Shown here: positions 41,392-50,849 of the stretch, one piece after another | How positions within the stretch are numbered: position 1 is the first letter of the stretch | How the letters are laid out: every line of letters starts with the position of its first letter | Source of the DNA: an uncultured Oscillospiraceae bacterium | Lineage (GTDB): Bacteria > Bacillota > Clostridia > Oscillospirales > Oscillospiraceae | DNA length: 58,583 nt | Direction of reading: 5' to 3' | NCBI GenBank assembly: GCA_947625845.1 | Contig: CANQQB010000006.1 | Coordinates: forward strand, 1 to 58,583 | Notes under the pieces: model-generated | The model's database searches: none | The model's input: only the letters and a program-made list of their open reading frames with translations | Told to the model about the DNA's origin: nothing | Program-made: the position numbers and the translations under genes

Positions 41392-42327
41392 TTATTGATT
41401 GGCCCGGATTCGCGCGGCGATGTCCAGACCGATCTGCTCCCGCTCGTCCAGGTCGAGCAGCGCGTCCACCAGATGCTTTTCCTCGTCCGCGCTGAAGTTG
41501 TTGAACGGCCGCCGGACGTAGCCCACCGGCACGCCGGCCGCCCGCAGCCACAGCTTCAGGCAGGCCATCATGCTGCCGCTGGCGATGCCCAGCTCGATGA
41601 CATGCAGGGCCTTCTTTTGCAGCATGGCCGCAGCCGCCGCGTCGTTTTTCTTCACCGCGTCCCAAATACGCAGGTACAGGTCCGGGATGCAGTTATAGAA
41701 AGAGCCTATCACGCCGTCCACACCCAGCGCGATGTTGGACGCGCCCATCTCGTCGCAGCCGCCGTAGACCAGAAAGTCCTCCCCGCAGGCGTCCTTGAAC
41801 TGGGTGACCTCATAGAGGGCAGTTCCGGTGTACTTCACGCCCTGCACGTTTTCGATCTTGCCCAGCCGGCCGATCATGTCCGCGCTCAGCATGCCCGCCA
41901 AGGGGATATTGTACACGATCATAGGCAGGTCCACCGCCTCGGCGATATCCCGGTAATAATCGTAGACCTGCTGCTCGGAGAACTTATAGTAAAACGGCGG
42001 CACGCTGGAGATTCCCACCGCTCCGGCACGCTGAGCGTGCTTGGCCAGGTCGATGGACATTTTGGTGGAGATGGCGCCCACGTGCACCACCACCGGCAGC
42101 TTGCCGCCTACCTCGTCCATCACCACTTCCACCTGGCGCATGCGCTCGGCGCTGTCCTGCAAAAAGGCCTCGCCGGTGGAACCGGTCAGGTACAGCCCGC
42201 CGATGTCATAGCACATCAGATGGCGGATGAACGCGCGGGTAGCCTTCTCGTCCGGCTGTTCGTCCCTGCCGAACACCGACAGCACCGCCGGGATGACGCC
42301 CTTGAAGTCCGTGATATTGCAGCTCAT
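41392..42327 (-). CDS. DapA/N-acetylneuraminate lyase family aldolase
   Basis: A 311-residue pyruvate-dependent TIM-barrel lyase. The loop is GLYLTGSTGEAF (about 44-55) and the Schiff-base lysine lies in GVKYTG (about 164-169); both are closer to N-acetylneuraminate lyase than to DapA (GTTGE, VKEA). Sialic acid cleavage is therefore the first guess, but no sialidase, epimerase or transporter genes are nearby, and another keto-acid aldolase activity is possible. It is the last gene of the guaB-fhs-tmk run. Ribosome-binding site AGGAGG. Confidence 0.82.
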   Translation of the reverse strand: MSCNITDFKGVIPAVLSVFGRDEQPDEKATRAFIRHLMCYDIGGLYLTGSTGEAFLQDSAERMRQVEVVMDEVGGKLPVVVHVGAISTKMSIDLAKHAQRAGAVGISSVPPFYYKFSEQQVYDYYRDIAEAVDLPMIVYNIPLAGMLSADMIGRLGKIENVQGVKYTGTALYEVTQFKDACGEDFLVYGGCDEMGASNIALGVDGVIGSFYNCIPDLYLRIWDAVKKNDAAAAAMLQKKALHVIELGIASGSMMACLKLWLRAAGVPVGYVRRPFNNFSADEEKHLVDALLDLDEREQIGLDIAARIRANQ

Positions 42328-42343
42328 AGTCGTTCCTCCTAAT

Positions 42344-43009
42344 TCAAATATGCAGTTTATCCAATACTTCCCCGTGGATGTCCTCCGCCGTGCGCATGGA
42401 CCCGTCCCGGACGCAGTGGACCTCGGTCCAGCCCAGCTTTTCCGCGCAGTATTCCGCTGCCTGACGGGAGCGTGCCATATAGGCCCTATCCGCCTCGTGG
42501 ATGTCCTCCCGGCTCTCGTCGCCGTGGTAGCGCTTTAAGAGCAGCTTTTCCGTCACCGCCGCCTCGGTGCGCAAAAAGAACACCTGGTCAGGCGCGGGGA
42601 TGGACAACAGCTCATATTCAAAGTGGAAAAGCCAGTCCAAAAACCCCTGCCACTCATCCTCCGGCAGCTTGGAGCACTGGTGCACGGCGTTGGAGGTAGT
42701 ATACCGGTCCGCGACCACCACGCCGCCGGCGCGATAAAACGCCTCCCAGTCCTTTTTGAAGCTGGCGTAGCGGTCCACAGCGTAAAAGCTGGACGCGGCG
42801 TAGGCGTTCACGTCTCCGGGCTCCTTGCCGAAGTCCCCCCGCAGATACATCTTCACCAGCGCCGAGGAATCGCTTTCGTAGTCCGGGAAGGACACCTGTC
42901 GGACATTGACGCCACGGCTTTTGAGCGTCTCAAACAGCATTTTTGCCTGGGTAGCCTTGCCGCTGCCGTCCACGCCCTCCAGCACGATCAGTTTTCCTTT
43001 TCCTTCCAT
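42344..43009 (-). CDS. tmk: Thymidylate kinase-like nucleoside monophosphate kinase
   Basis: A 221-residue dTMP kinase-family protein. P-loop GVDGSGKATQA (about 12-22; alanine where Ser/Thr is usual), the DR-Y motif in VVADRYTTSNAVHQ (about 100) and the LID region KRYHGDESREDIHE (about 160). The GKATQ form is seen in a clostridial subgroup. It begins six bases before the fhs stop region and has a closely placed GAGGG. Confidence 0.88.
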   Translation of the reverse strand: MEGKGKLIVLEGVDGSGKATQAKMLFETLKSRGVNVRQVSFPDYESDSSALVKMYLRGDFGKEPGDVNAYAASSFYAVDRYASFKKDWEAFYRAGGVVVADRYTTSNAVHQCSKLPEDEWQGFLDWLFHFEYELLSIPAPDQVFFLRTEAAVTEKLLLKRYHGDESREDIHEADRAYMARSRQAAEYCAEKLGWTEVHCVRDGSMRTAEDIHGEVLDKLHI

Positions 43010-43014
43010 TTCCC

Positions 43015-44681
43015 TCAAAACAGGCCGGAGATGACGCCCGCATCGTCCACGTCGATCTTCTCCGCCGCCGGAACTTTGGGAAGTCCCGGCATGGTCATGA
43101 TGTCCCCGGTGAGGACCACCACGAAGCCCGCGCCGGCGGAGACCTTGACCTCCTTCACCGTGACGGTGAAGCCCTCCGGCGCGCCCAGTTTCGAGGGGTC
43201 GTCGGAAAAGCTGTACTGCGTTTTGGCGATGCACACGGGAAGATCCCCGAAGCCCAGCTCCGTGAGCCGCGCGATCTGCTTTTGCGCCGCCGGCAGGATG
43301 GAAATGCCCGCGCCGCCGTAGACCTTTTGCACCACCGCCTCGATCTTCTTCTCCAGCGGCATATCCAGCACATAACTGAACCGAAAATCGGGCTTTTCAC
43401 TCTCGCACAGCCGCACGACCTCGCCCGCCAGATCCACGGCGCCAGCGCCTCCCTTGGCCCAGAAGTCCCCCAGCACGGCCTTCACACCAAGCTTGGCACA
43501 GCTTTCGATGACCTGTGTCACCTCCGCGTCCGTGTCCGTGGGGAAGCGGTTCACCGCCACCACGCAGGGCAACCCGTAGATGTTTTTGATGTTGGACACA
43601 TGCCGCAGCAGGTTCGGCATGCCCTTTTCCAGCGCCGCCAGGTCCTCGCGGCCCAGCTCCGACTTGGCCAGCCCGCCGTGCATTTAAGCGCCCGTATGGT
43701 CGCGACGACCACCACCGCCGAGGGGGCCAGGTTCGCATAGCGGCACTTTATGTCCAGGAATTTTTCCGCGCCCAGGTCCGCGCCGAAGCCGGCCTCGGTC
43801 ACGGCGTAGTCCCCCAGCTTCATGGCCATCCGGGTAGCCAGCACGCTGTTGCACCCGTGGGCAATGTTGGCGAAAGGCCCGCCGTGGACAAACGCCGGGG
43901 TGCCCTCCAATGTCTGGACCAGATTGGGCTTCAGCGCGTCCTTCAAAAGGGCCGCCATTGCCCCCACCGCCTTCAAATCCTTGGCCGTCACCGGCGCGCC
44001 GTCATAGGTATACGCCACCACAATGCGCCCCAGCCGCTCTTTCAGGTCGTGGACAGACCCGGCCAGACAGAACACCGCCATGATCTCCGTGGCCACGGTG
44101 ATGTCGTACCCGTCCTCCCGTGGCACGCCGTTGACACGCCCGCCCAGGCCGTCCACCATGTGGCGAAGCTGTCGGTCGTTCATGTCCACGCAGCGCTTCC
44201 AGGTCACGCTCTTTGGATCGATATTTAAAGCGTTGCCCTGATAGATATGGTTATCCAGCATCGCGGCCAGCAGGTTATTGGCCGCGCCGATGGCGTGAAA
44301 GTCGCCGGTGAAGTGCAGGTTGATGTCCTCCATGGGCACCACCTGTGCGTACCCGCCGCCGGCCGCGCCGCCTTTGACGCCGAACACCGGGCCCAGAGAG
44401 GGTTCACGCAGGGCCAGGATGGCGTTTTTGCCCATGCGCCGCAGGCCATCCGCCAGGCCGATGCTGGTGGTGGTCTTGCCCTCGCCAGCGGGGGTAGGCG
44501 TGATGGCGGTCACCAGCACCAGTTTCCCGTCGGGCCGTTGACTCTCGGTCAGCAGCGCATAATCCACCTTGGCCTTGTACCTGCCGTAGGGCTCCAGGTA
44601 TTTTTCGTCCACGCCGGCCTTTTCGGCGATAGCGCCGATGGGCTCCATCTTGCAGGCCTGCGCGATCTCGATATCGGTCAT
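43015..44681 (-). pseudogene. fhs: Formate--tetrahydrofolate ligase, interrupted by a one-base frameshift
   Basis: Makes 10-formyl-THF from formate, ATP and THF. The first part (44681 to about 43684) has [20 protein letters not shown] (P-loop, in part) and [19 protein letters not shown]-type segments and ends ...[10 protein letters not shown]. The second part (43683-43015) continues in another frame as [11 protein letters not shown]... to the family C-terminus. Restoring one A in the AAA run at 43685-43683 (CTTAAATG to CTTAAAATG) gives one protein of about 555 residues, the normal length. Either a true recent mutation or a base-calling/assembly error in a homopolymer. Neighbours guaB, tmk and (elsewhere) fmt need or relate to one-carbon units. 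Confidence 0.9.
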
Positions 44682-44696
44682 GGGTGTTCCCCCTTT

Positions 44697-46199
44697 TTAT
44701 TGCATAGCGCTGGTGTTGCGCAGCGTCACGTCGTGATAGCCGCCCTCCACGATGCTGGTCTCGCTGACCAAAGTGAGCCGCGCGTCCCGCTGCAGAGCGG
44801 GTATGTCGGTGACGCCGCAGTTGCACATGGTGGACTTGACCTTGTACAGCGTCTTCTGCACATTCTCATGCAGCCCGCCGGCGTAGGTGACGTAGCTGTC
44901 CACGCCCTCTTCAAAGCTGAGACTCTCGCCGCCGCCCAGATCGTACCGCTGCCAGTTCCGTGCCCGGTTGGACCCCTCGCCCCAGTACTCCTTCACGATG
45001 GTGCCGTTGATGTTCAGCTTTGGCGTGGGGCTCTCGTCAAAGCGGGCAAAGTACCGGCCCAGCATGACGAAATCCGCGCCCATGGCCAGCGCCAAAGTGA
45101 TGTGATGGTCCATCACGATACCGCCGTCGGAGCAAATGGGCACATAGACGCCCGTTTCCTTAAAATACTCGTCCCGTGCCTTCGCCACCTCGATGACCGC
45201 CGTGGCCTGACCGCGGCCGATACCCTTCGTCTCCCGTGTGATGCAGATGGACCCGCCGCCGATGCCTACCTTCACGAAATCCGCCCCGGCGTCCGCCAGA
45301 AACCGGAAGCCCTCCGCGTCCACCACGTTGCCCGCGCCGACTTTCACGCTCTCGCCGTAGCGTTCCCGTATCCATTCGATGGTCCGCTTCTGCCAGACGG
45401 AATGGCCCTCGGACGAGTCGATGCACAGCGCGTCCGCACCGGCCTCGACCAGAGCCGGGACCCGCTGGGCATAGTCGCGGGAATTGATGCCCGCGCCCAC
45501 CATCAGCCGCTTTTCCCCGTCCAGCATCTCGTCCGGGTTTTCCTTATGGCTGGCGTAGTCCTTGCGGAAGACGAAATACTCCAGCCTGCCGTCCGCCGAC
45601 ACGATAGGCAGAGCGTTGAGCTTATGGTCCCAGATGATGTCGTTGGCCACCTTCAGGCTCGTGCCGGCGGGGGCGGTGACCAGCTTTTCCAGAGGGGTCA
45701 TGAAGTCCCGCACCCGCTCGTCGGTGGACATGCGGCTGACCCGGTAGTCCCGGCTGGTGACGATGCCCAGAAGCTTGCCGTTAGCGGTGCCGTCTTCGGT
45801 CACGGCCACGGTGGAAAAGCCGTTTTTCGCCTTCAGTGCCAGGATATCGGCCAGCGTGGCGTCGGCCGTCACGTTGGAGGCGCTGACCACAAAGCCGGAT
45901 TTATAGTTCTTCACCCTGGCCACCATAGCCGCCTCGTCTTCGATGGACTGGGAGCCGTAGATGAAGGAAAGTCCGCCCTCCCGTGCCAGGGCAATAGCCA
46001 GGGTGTCGTTGGACACGGACTGCATGATGGCGCTGACCATGGGGATACTGAGCGTGATGGCCGGCGTCTCACCCTTTTTGAAGCGCACCAGGGGCGTTTT
46101 CAGACTGATGTTGTCCGGCACGCACTGTTCCGATGTGTACCCCGGAATGAGCAGATACTCGCTGAACGTGTGGGACGGCTCGCTGTAATAATAGGCCAT
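44697..46199 (-). CDS. guaB: IMP dehydrogenase
   Basis: Oxidises IMP to XMP, the first step to GMP. TIM barrel with two inserted CBS domains (about 100-220); the catalytic loop [12 protein letters not shown] (about 325-336) holds the cysteine and the GRGQATAV segment follows. The ATG at 46199 (AAGGAGG upstream) gives 500 residues; a longer reading to 46295 has no ribosome-binding site. It leads the minus-strand run towards fhs and tmk. Confidence 0.93.
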   Translation of the reverse strand: MAYYYSEPSHTFSEYLLIPGYTSEQCVPDNISLKTPLVRFKKGETPAITLSIPMVSAIMQSVSNDTLAIALAREGGLSFIYGSQSIEDEAAMVARVKNYKSGFVVSASNVTADATLADILALKAKNGFSTVAVTEDGTANGKLLGIVTSRDYRVSRMSTDERVRDFMTPLEKLVTAPAGTSLKVANDIIWDHKLNALPIVSADGRLEYFVFRKDYASHKENPDEMLDGEKRLMVGAGINSRDYAQRVPALVEAGADALCIDSSEGHSVWQKRTIEWIRERYGESVKVGAGNVVDAEGFRFLADAGADFVKVGIGGGSICITRETKGIGRGQATAVIEVAKARDEYFKETGVYVPICSDGGIVMDHHITLALAMGADFVMLGRYFARFDESPTPKLNINGTIVKEYWGEGSNRARNWQRYDLGGGESLSFEEGVDSYVTYAGGLHENVQKTLYKVKSTMCNCGVTDIPALQRDARLTLVSETSIVEGGYHDVTLRNTSAMQ

Positions 46200-46302
46200 A
46201 GAAACCTCCTTGCGGGCAGGCCCACCGGCGCGCCCGCGGATTTTTCTGTCATTGTAGCATGAAGCAAATTCCAATGCGTTACAAAATGACACCAATTTTA
46301 AC

Positions 46303-46331
46303 TTGTACAGGAAAAAGCTATAGTGTAATAT
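46303..46331 (+). promoter_or_regulatory. Promoter of the Na/Pi cotransporter gene
   Basis: TTGTAC (46303-46308), 17-base spacer and TAATAT (46326-46331). Confidence 0.55.
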
Positions 46332-46393
46332 GGATGCTGGTGTAAGTTCGACATATGACGTTTTGGGGAAATGACCCCGGAGATACGCACTAT

Positions 46394-48223
46394 ATGGATA
46401 CGTTCTACAAGATCATCGCCCTGTTGGGTGGTCTGGCCATGTTCCTGTACGGCATGCGCGTCATGGGAGACGGGCTGAAAAGCTGCTCCGGCAGCGCCAT
46501 GAAGGCGGCGCTGGCCAAGGTCACCAGCAAGCCCGCTCTGGGCTTTTTGCTGGGCACGCTGGTCACCTGCATGATCCAGAGCTCCACCGCCACCATCGTG
46601 CTGACCGTGGGCCTGGTAGGCGCGGGCTTTCTCACCTTCCGCCAGTCCATCGGCATCGTCCTTGGCGCGAACGTGGGCACTGCCATCACCGCTCAGATCA
46701 TCCGGCTCATGGACCTGCAGGCCGGCGCTTCCAGTCTGTTGTACCTTTTCAACGCGGAAAATCTCGCGCCCATCGCCCTTATCATCGGCATCGTGCTTTT
46801 GATGTTCATCCACGGCAGCTCCGCCCAGAACATCGGCACCATCGCCATGGGCTTTGGCGTGCTGTTCATGGGGCTTATCTTCATGAGCGACGCGGTGAGC
46901 AGCTTTGGCGACGCCCTGAGCGGCCTTCTGACCGCCTTTGAGGGCAACCACTTCCTGGGCTTTCTGGCCGGCACGGCGGTGACCGGCGTCATCCAGAGTT
47001 CCTCCGCCGTCATCGGCATCCTGCAGACCTTCGCAAGCTCCGTGGGCGTGCACCTGTCCGGCGTGGTAGGCGTCATCATCGGCGTCAACATCGGCGACTG
47101 CCTGACCACGTTCCTCGTCTGCCGCATCGGCGCCAAGCCCGAGCAGATACGCACGGTCACGGTACACGTCATATACAATATCTGCGCCGCGCTTCTCATC
47201 ACCGTGACCCTGGCCGTGCTGCGCGCCACAGGCGTCATCGGCGACGGCCTCTGGTACGCCACGCTGGACTCCGGCGGCGTGGCCAACGTGCACGGCCTGT
47301 TCCGGCTTCTGCCGGCGGTGCTGTTCCTGCCCCTGTCCGGCGTGTTCGCCCGTCTGGCGGAGAAGCTTGTGCCGGACAAGCCCGCGCCCCCGGAATATCT
47401 GGACATCGTGGAGAACCTGCGGGAGCTGGACAGCCACCTGGTCACCAACCCCCGCATCGCCCTGGACCAGTCCGCCCACCTCATCGGCCATATGGCCGAT
47501 GTGGCCCAGAGCAGCTACCGCCTGGCCACCAGCCAGCTTTTTGAATTTGACGCTAAGCAGACCGAGCGCCTCTCCCGGCGGGAGGCCCTGCTGGATAAGA
47601 TGGCCGACGCCACCAACCAATACCTGGTCAACCTCTCCCCCCACATCACCGTCACCTCGGACAACCTGAGCCAGAGTTTCCAGGTCAAGGCGCTGACGTG
47701 CTTTGAGCGCATCGGCGACCTGGCCGTGGACATTGAGCACGACGCCCAGCTATTGCACGAAAGCGGCAAATCCCTGTCCGAGCAGGCCCGTGTGGACTTG
47801 GAGAACACCATTTGCGCCGTGACCGACATCCTGACGCTCTCCTGCCGGACGTTCAAGCAGAACGACACCCGCAGCGCGCGGGCCGTAGAGCCCCTGGAGG
47901 AAGTCATCGACGACCTCATCGAGGCCATGAAGGCCCGGCACGTGGACCGCATGACCCACGGCATCTGCGACGTGTACACCGGCATCCTCTACCAAAACAT
48001 CCTGCAAAGCCTGGAGCGGGTGTCCGACCAGTGCTCCGACCTGGCCGTGTATATTTTGAGCCGCAACGACAGCGCCATCACCGGCCAGGAGCACCAGTAC
48101 CTGCACGATCTGCACCACTCCGCCAACGAGGCCTACCGGCAGATGTTCCGGGACAACTACGCCAAGTATTTCCACGCGGACGAGCCCCCCGCCTCCCCGG
48201 CGGCGAAACAAGAAAAGACTTGA
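46394..48223 (+). CDS. Na/Pi cotransporter family protein with C-terminal PhoU domain
   Basis: A 609-residue protein. The first 330 residues are a NptA/PNaS-type membrane domain with the duplicated QSS motifs (IQSSTAT, about 59; IQSSSAV, about 200) that mark the phosphate-binding repeats. The rest (about 350-600) is a helical PhoU-like cytosolic domain with acidic metal-binding helices ([28 protein letters not shown]). It probably takes up or exports phosphate with sodium. The ATG at 46394 with GGAGA upstream is preferred to one at 46355 without a ribosome-binding site. Confidence 0.92.
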   Translation: MDTFYKIIALLGGLAMFLYGMRVMGDGLKSCSGSAMKAALAKVTSKPALGFLLGTLVTCMIQSSTATIVLTVGLVGAGFLTFRQSIGIVLGANVGTAITAQIIRLMDLQAGASSLLYLFNAENLAPIALIIGIVLLMFIHGSSAQNIGTIAMGFGVLFMGLIFMSDAVSSFGDALSGLLTAFEGNHFLGFLAGTAVTGVIQSSSAVIGILQTFASSVGVHLSGVVGVIIGVNIGDCLTTFLVCRIGAKPEQIRTVTVHVIYNICAALLITVTLAVLRATGVIGDGLWYATLDSGGVANVHGLFRLLPAVLFLPLSGVFARLAEKLVPDKPAPPEYLDIVENLRELDSHLVTNPRIALDQSAHLIGHMADVAQSSYRLATSQLFEFDAKQTERLSRREALLDKMADATNQYLVNLSPHITVTSDNLSQSFQVKALTCFERIGDLAVDIEHDAQLLHESGKSLSEQARVDLENTICAVTDILTLSCRTFKQNDTRSARAVEPLEEVIDDLIEAMKARHVDRMTHGICDVYTGILYQNILQSLERVSDQCSDLAVYILSRNDSAITGQEHQYLHDLHHSANEAYRQMFRDNYAKYFHADEPPASPAAKQEKT

Positions 48224-48248
48224 CAACTTCCCCTTATGGGTCTATACT
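48220..48248 (+). promoter_or_regulatory. Promoter of asnB
   Basis: Perfect TTGACA (48220-48225), 17-base spacer and TATACT (48243-48248). The -35 box overlaps the stop codon of the cotransporter gene. Confidence 0.7.
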
Positions 48249-48254
48249 GCGGAT

Positions 48255-48295
48255 AAGAGCAACGACGTTCTTGATAACGCCGCTGCTCTTTTTTT
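48255..48295 (+). terminator. Terminator-like hairpin at the very 5' end of the asnB transcript
   Basis: AAGAGCA...CG...CGTT pairs with AACG...CG...TGCTCTT around CTTGAT, followed by a run of seven T (48289-48295). It begins at the predicted asnB start (about 48255). It can end the cotransporter transcript and would also act on asnB's own. Confidence 0.7.
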
Positions 48296-48318
48296 GCTGT
48301 AAGGAGAGGTAAAAAGCT

Positions 48319-49899
48319 ATGTGCGGTATCATGGGATTTACAAAAAGGACGCTGACAGAGGACCAGCTTCGGCCCTATTTCGATAGGACCTGTTTCCGCG
48401 GCCCGGACATGACCCGTGTGGAAAAGGCCGGGAGCGGCTGGCTGTGCTTCCACCGTCTGGCCATCATGGGTCTGCACCCCAACGGCATGCAGCCGTTCCA
48501 CCTGGACGGGGATATGGCCGTGTGCAACGGAGAGCTCTATCTTTTCCGGCCCATCAAAGCGGAGCTTGCCAAAGAATATACTTTCCGCAGCGAATCCGAC
48601 TGCGAGATCATCCTGCCCATGTACCGCAAGTACGGGTTGGACATGTTCGCCATGCTGGACGCGGAATTTGCCATGATCATCTACGACAGCCGAAAGGACC
48701 GGTTCGTCGCCGCCCGTGACCCCATCGGCATCCGGCCGCTGTTCTACGGCTATCTGGACGACGGCAGCATGGTCTTCGCCAGCGAGGCGAAAAACCTGGT
48801 GGGGCTGTGCCGCGAGATCGTCCCCTTCCCGCCCGGCCACTATTACGCCGACGGAAAATTCGTCCGCTACGCCGACGTGACCACCGTAGACAAATATGTG
48901 GACGACGACTTGGAGACCGTGTGCCGCAACATCCGGGAAAAGCTGATCTTAGGCGTGGACAAACGCCTGGACGCGGACGCGCCTCTGGGCTTTCTCCTGT
49001 CCGGCGGGCTGGACTCCAGCCTTGTCTGCGCCATATCCGCCCGGATCCTGGGCAAGCACATCCGCTCCTTCGCCATCGGCATGGATAAAGACGCCATCGA
49101 CCTCAAATACGCCCGCCAGGTGGCGGACTACATCGGCGCGGACCACACGGAGGTGTACATGACCCGCCAACAGGTGCTGGACACCCTGGAGGAGGTCATC
49201 GCCATGCTGGGCACCTGGGACATCACCACCATCCGGGCCAGCATGGGCATGTACCTGTGCTGCAAGGCCATCCATGACACCACCGACGTGCGGGTGCTGC
49301 TCACCGGGGAGATATCCGACGAGCTGTTCGGGTATAAATACACCGACTTCGCCCCCTCTCCGGAGGCATTCCAGCAGGAGGCCAAAAAGCGGGTCGACGA
49401 GCTTTACATGTACGACGTGCTCCGAGCCGACCGGTGCATCTCCGCCAACTCCCTGGAGGCCCGCGTGCCCTTTGGGGACCTGGAATTTGTCAGGTATGTC
49501 ATGAGCGTGGACCCGAAGCGCAAAGTGAACAGCTACAACATGGGCAAGTATTTACTGCGCCACGCCTTTGAAAAGGACCACATCCTCCCCGACGGCATCC
49601 TGTGGCGGCAGAAGGCGGCCTTCTCCGACGCGGTGGGCCACTCCATGGTGGACGACCTGAAGGAGTACGCCGAGACAAAGTACACCGACGAGGAATTTGA
49701 AAAGCGCCGTCTGGCCTATGACTTCGCCCGGCCCTTCACCAAGGAGAGCCTTCTCTACCGGGAGATATTTGAGAAATATTACCCCGGCCAGGCCCCCATG
49801 GTCAAGGACTTCTGGATGCCCAACAAGTCCTGGGCAGGCTGCGACGTGAACGACCCCAGCGCCCGCGTGCTGGCCAACTACGGCGCCAGCGGCCAATAA
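48319..49899 (+). CDS. asnB: Asparagine synthase (glutamine-hydrolysing)
   Basis: A 526-residue two-domain enzyme. After Met removal Cys2 (MCGIMGF) is the glutaminase nucleophile; the N-terminal amidotransferase domain runs to about 205. The synthetase domain has the pyrophosphate loop LLSGGLDSSLVC (about 231-242) and the GEISDELFGY segment (about 329-338). The ribosome-binding site is AAGGAGAGG. The terminator-like hairpin between promoter and gene suggests attenuation. Confidence 0.93.
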   Translation: MCGIMGFTKRTLTEDQLRPYFDRTCFRGPDMTRVEKAGSGWLCFHRLAIMGLHPNGMQPFHLDGDMAVCNGELYLFRPIKAELAKEYTFRSESDCEIILPMYRKYGLDMFAMLDAEFAMIIYDSRKDRFVAARDPIGIRPLFYGYLDDGSMVFASEAKNLVGLCREIVPFPPGHYYADGKFVRYADVTTVDKYVDDDLETVCRNIREKLILGVDKRLDADAPLGFLLSGGLDSSLVCAISARILGKHIRSFAIGMDKDAIDLKYARQVADYIGADHTEVYMTRQQVLDTLEEVIAMLGTWDITTIRASMGMYLCCKAIHDTTDVRVLLTGEISDELFGYKYTDFAPSPEAFQQEAKKRVDELYMYDVLRADRCISANSLEARVPFGDLEFVRYVMSVDPKRKVNSYNMGKYLLRHAFEKDHILPDGILWRQKAAFSDAVGHSMVDDLKEYAETKYTDEEFEKRRLAYDFARPFTKESLLYREIFEKYYPGQAPMVKDFWMPNKSWAGCDVNDPSARVLANYGASGQ

Positions 49900-49925
49900 A
49901 TGGCTATACAGATTTGACAAAATAT

Positions 49926-49933
49926 GCTATAAT
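49926..49933 (+). promoter_or_regulatory. Extended -10 promoter of the DUF554 gene
   Basis: The -10 box TATAAT (49928-49933) is preceded by TG one base upstream; there is no -35 box at normal distance (a TTGACA lies only 8 bases before it). Confidence 0.45.
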
Positions 49934-49967
49934 CCCGAAGACTTAAATCGAGCGAGGGATAAAAACC

Positions 49968-50753
49968 GTGTGGAAGTATTTTGGCGTAGTCTGTAATGTT
50001 TTGACGGTGCTGCTGGGTGGGTGTCTGGGGCTGCTGCTGCGGCGCAGGTCCGGCGGCGCGCCCCGGACACAGACGGGAAAGTTCCCGCCCCGCGAGCCTC
50101 TGCCGGAGACCATGATGGTGTGCCTGGGCTTTTGCACCGTGTTCGCGGCGGCCGGCGGCATCGTAGGCGTGACCAGCGGCGTGCAGGCGCTTATCTGCGT
50201 GGCCAGTATGGCGGCGGGTCTGCTCATCGGCTGGCTGCTGCGCCTGGACGACAGGCTCAACCGCCTTGGCGACGCGGTGCTGGCCAGAATTGGCGGCGGC
50301 GCGGAGGGCGTGAACAACCCGGCGGAGGGATTCGTGACGGCCTGTCTTCTTTTCTGCATCGGGTCCATGACGGTGCTGGGCTCCTTTGAGAGCGCCGCCA
50401 ATCCGGCGGGACGGCTGACCCTGGAGTGCCACACAACATTGCTCATCAAGTCCATGCTGGACTTTGTGTCCTCCACCTGCCTTTCCGTGACATACGGCGC
50501 GTCGGTACTGGCGTCGGCGGCGTTCGTGCTTGTCTTTCAGGGAGCGCTGGTAGCCCTGGCAGCCTCCATACAGCCCTTTTTGGCCCGCATCGGCGCCATG
50601 CCGGCCATGAGCTGCGTAGGCTCGCTGGTGCTGCTGGCCATCGCGCTGAATCTGCTGGGACTGAAAAAGATCAAGACCGCCGACTACCTGCCGGCGCTGT
50701 TTCTGCCCATCCTGATCTGCTGGGCTCTGACCGGCCTTGGCGTGGCGATCTGA
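49968..50753 (+). CDS. DUF554 family membrane protein
   Basis: A 261-residue, six- or seven-span membrane protein starting at a GTG with GAGGG upstream. The segments GVVCNVLTVLLGGCLGLLL and FVTACLLFCIGSMTVLGSFE fit the DUF554 (YdfK/YqgA) family, whose function is unknown. A polar loop (about 28-48) follows the first span. It stands alone with its own promoter. Confidence 0.85.
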   Translation: MWKYFGVVCNVLTVLLGGCLGLLLRRRSGGAPRTQTGKFPPREPLPETMMVCLGFCTVFAAAGGIVGVTSGVQALICVASMAAGLLIGWLLRLDDRLNRLGDAVLARIGGGAEGVNNPAEGFVTACLLFCIGSMTVLGSFESAANPAGRLTLECHTTLLIKSMLDFVSSTCLSVTYGASVLASAAFVLVFQGALVALAASIQPFLARIGAMPAMSCVGSLVLLAIALNLLGLKKIKTADYLPALFLPILICWALTGLGVAI

Positions 50754-50780
50754 CCATTTCGGTTTTTTGCAAACTGACGG

Positions 50781-50809
50781 TTGCAGTTTCCGGAAAAATG
50801 TGGTTAAAT
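50781..50809 (+). promoter_or_regulatory. Promoter of the E2-fold protein gene
   Basis: TTGCAG (50781-50786), 17-base spacer and TTAAAT (50804-50809). Confidence 0.45.
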
Positions 50810-50849
50810 ATATTGAAGCAATTACCATTGACCACAAGGAGGTGCGCAC

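Noticed and set aside
41392-42327. Second dapA
   Set aside because: The GSTGE loop and VKYTG lysine context are those of the N-acetylneuraminate lyase branch, so it was not called dapA.
43670-43700. Programmed ribosomal frameshift in fhs
   Set aside because: CTT-AAA-TGC is not a slippery heptamer and no downstream stimulatory hairpin is evident; a one-base loss in an A-run is simpler.
48255-48318. T-box or leader-peptide attenuator upstream of asnB
   Set aside because: There are only about 25 bases between the hairpin and the ATG, no T-box signature and no Asn-rich leader ORF.
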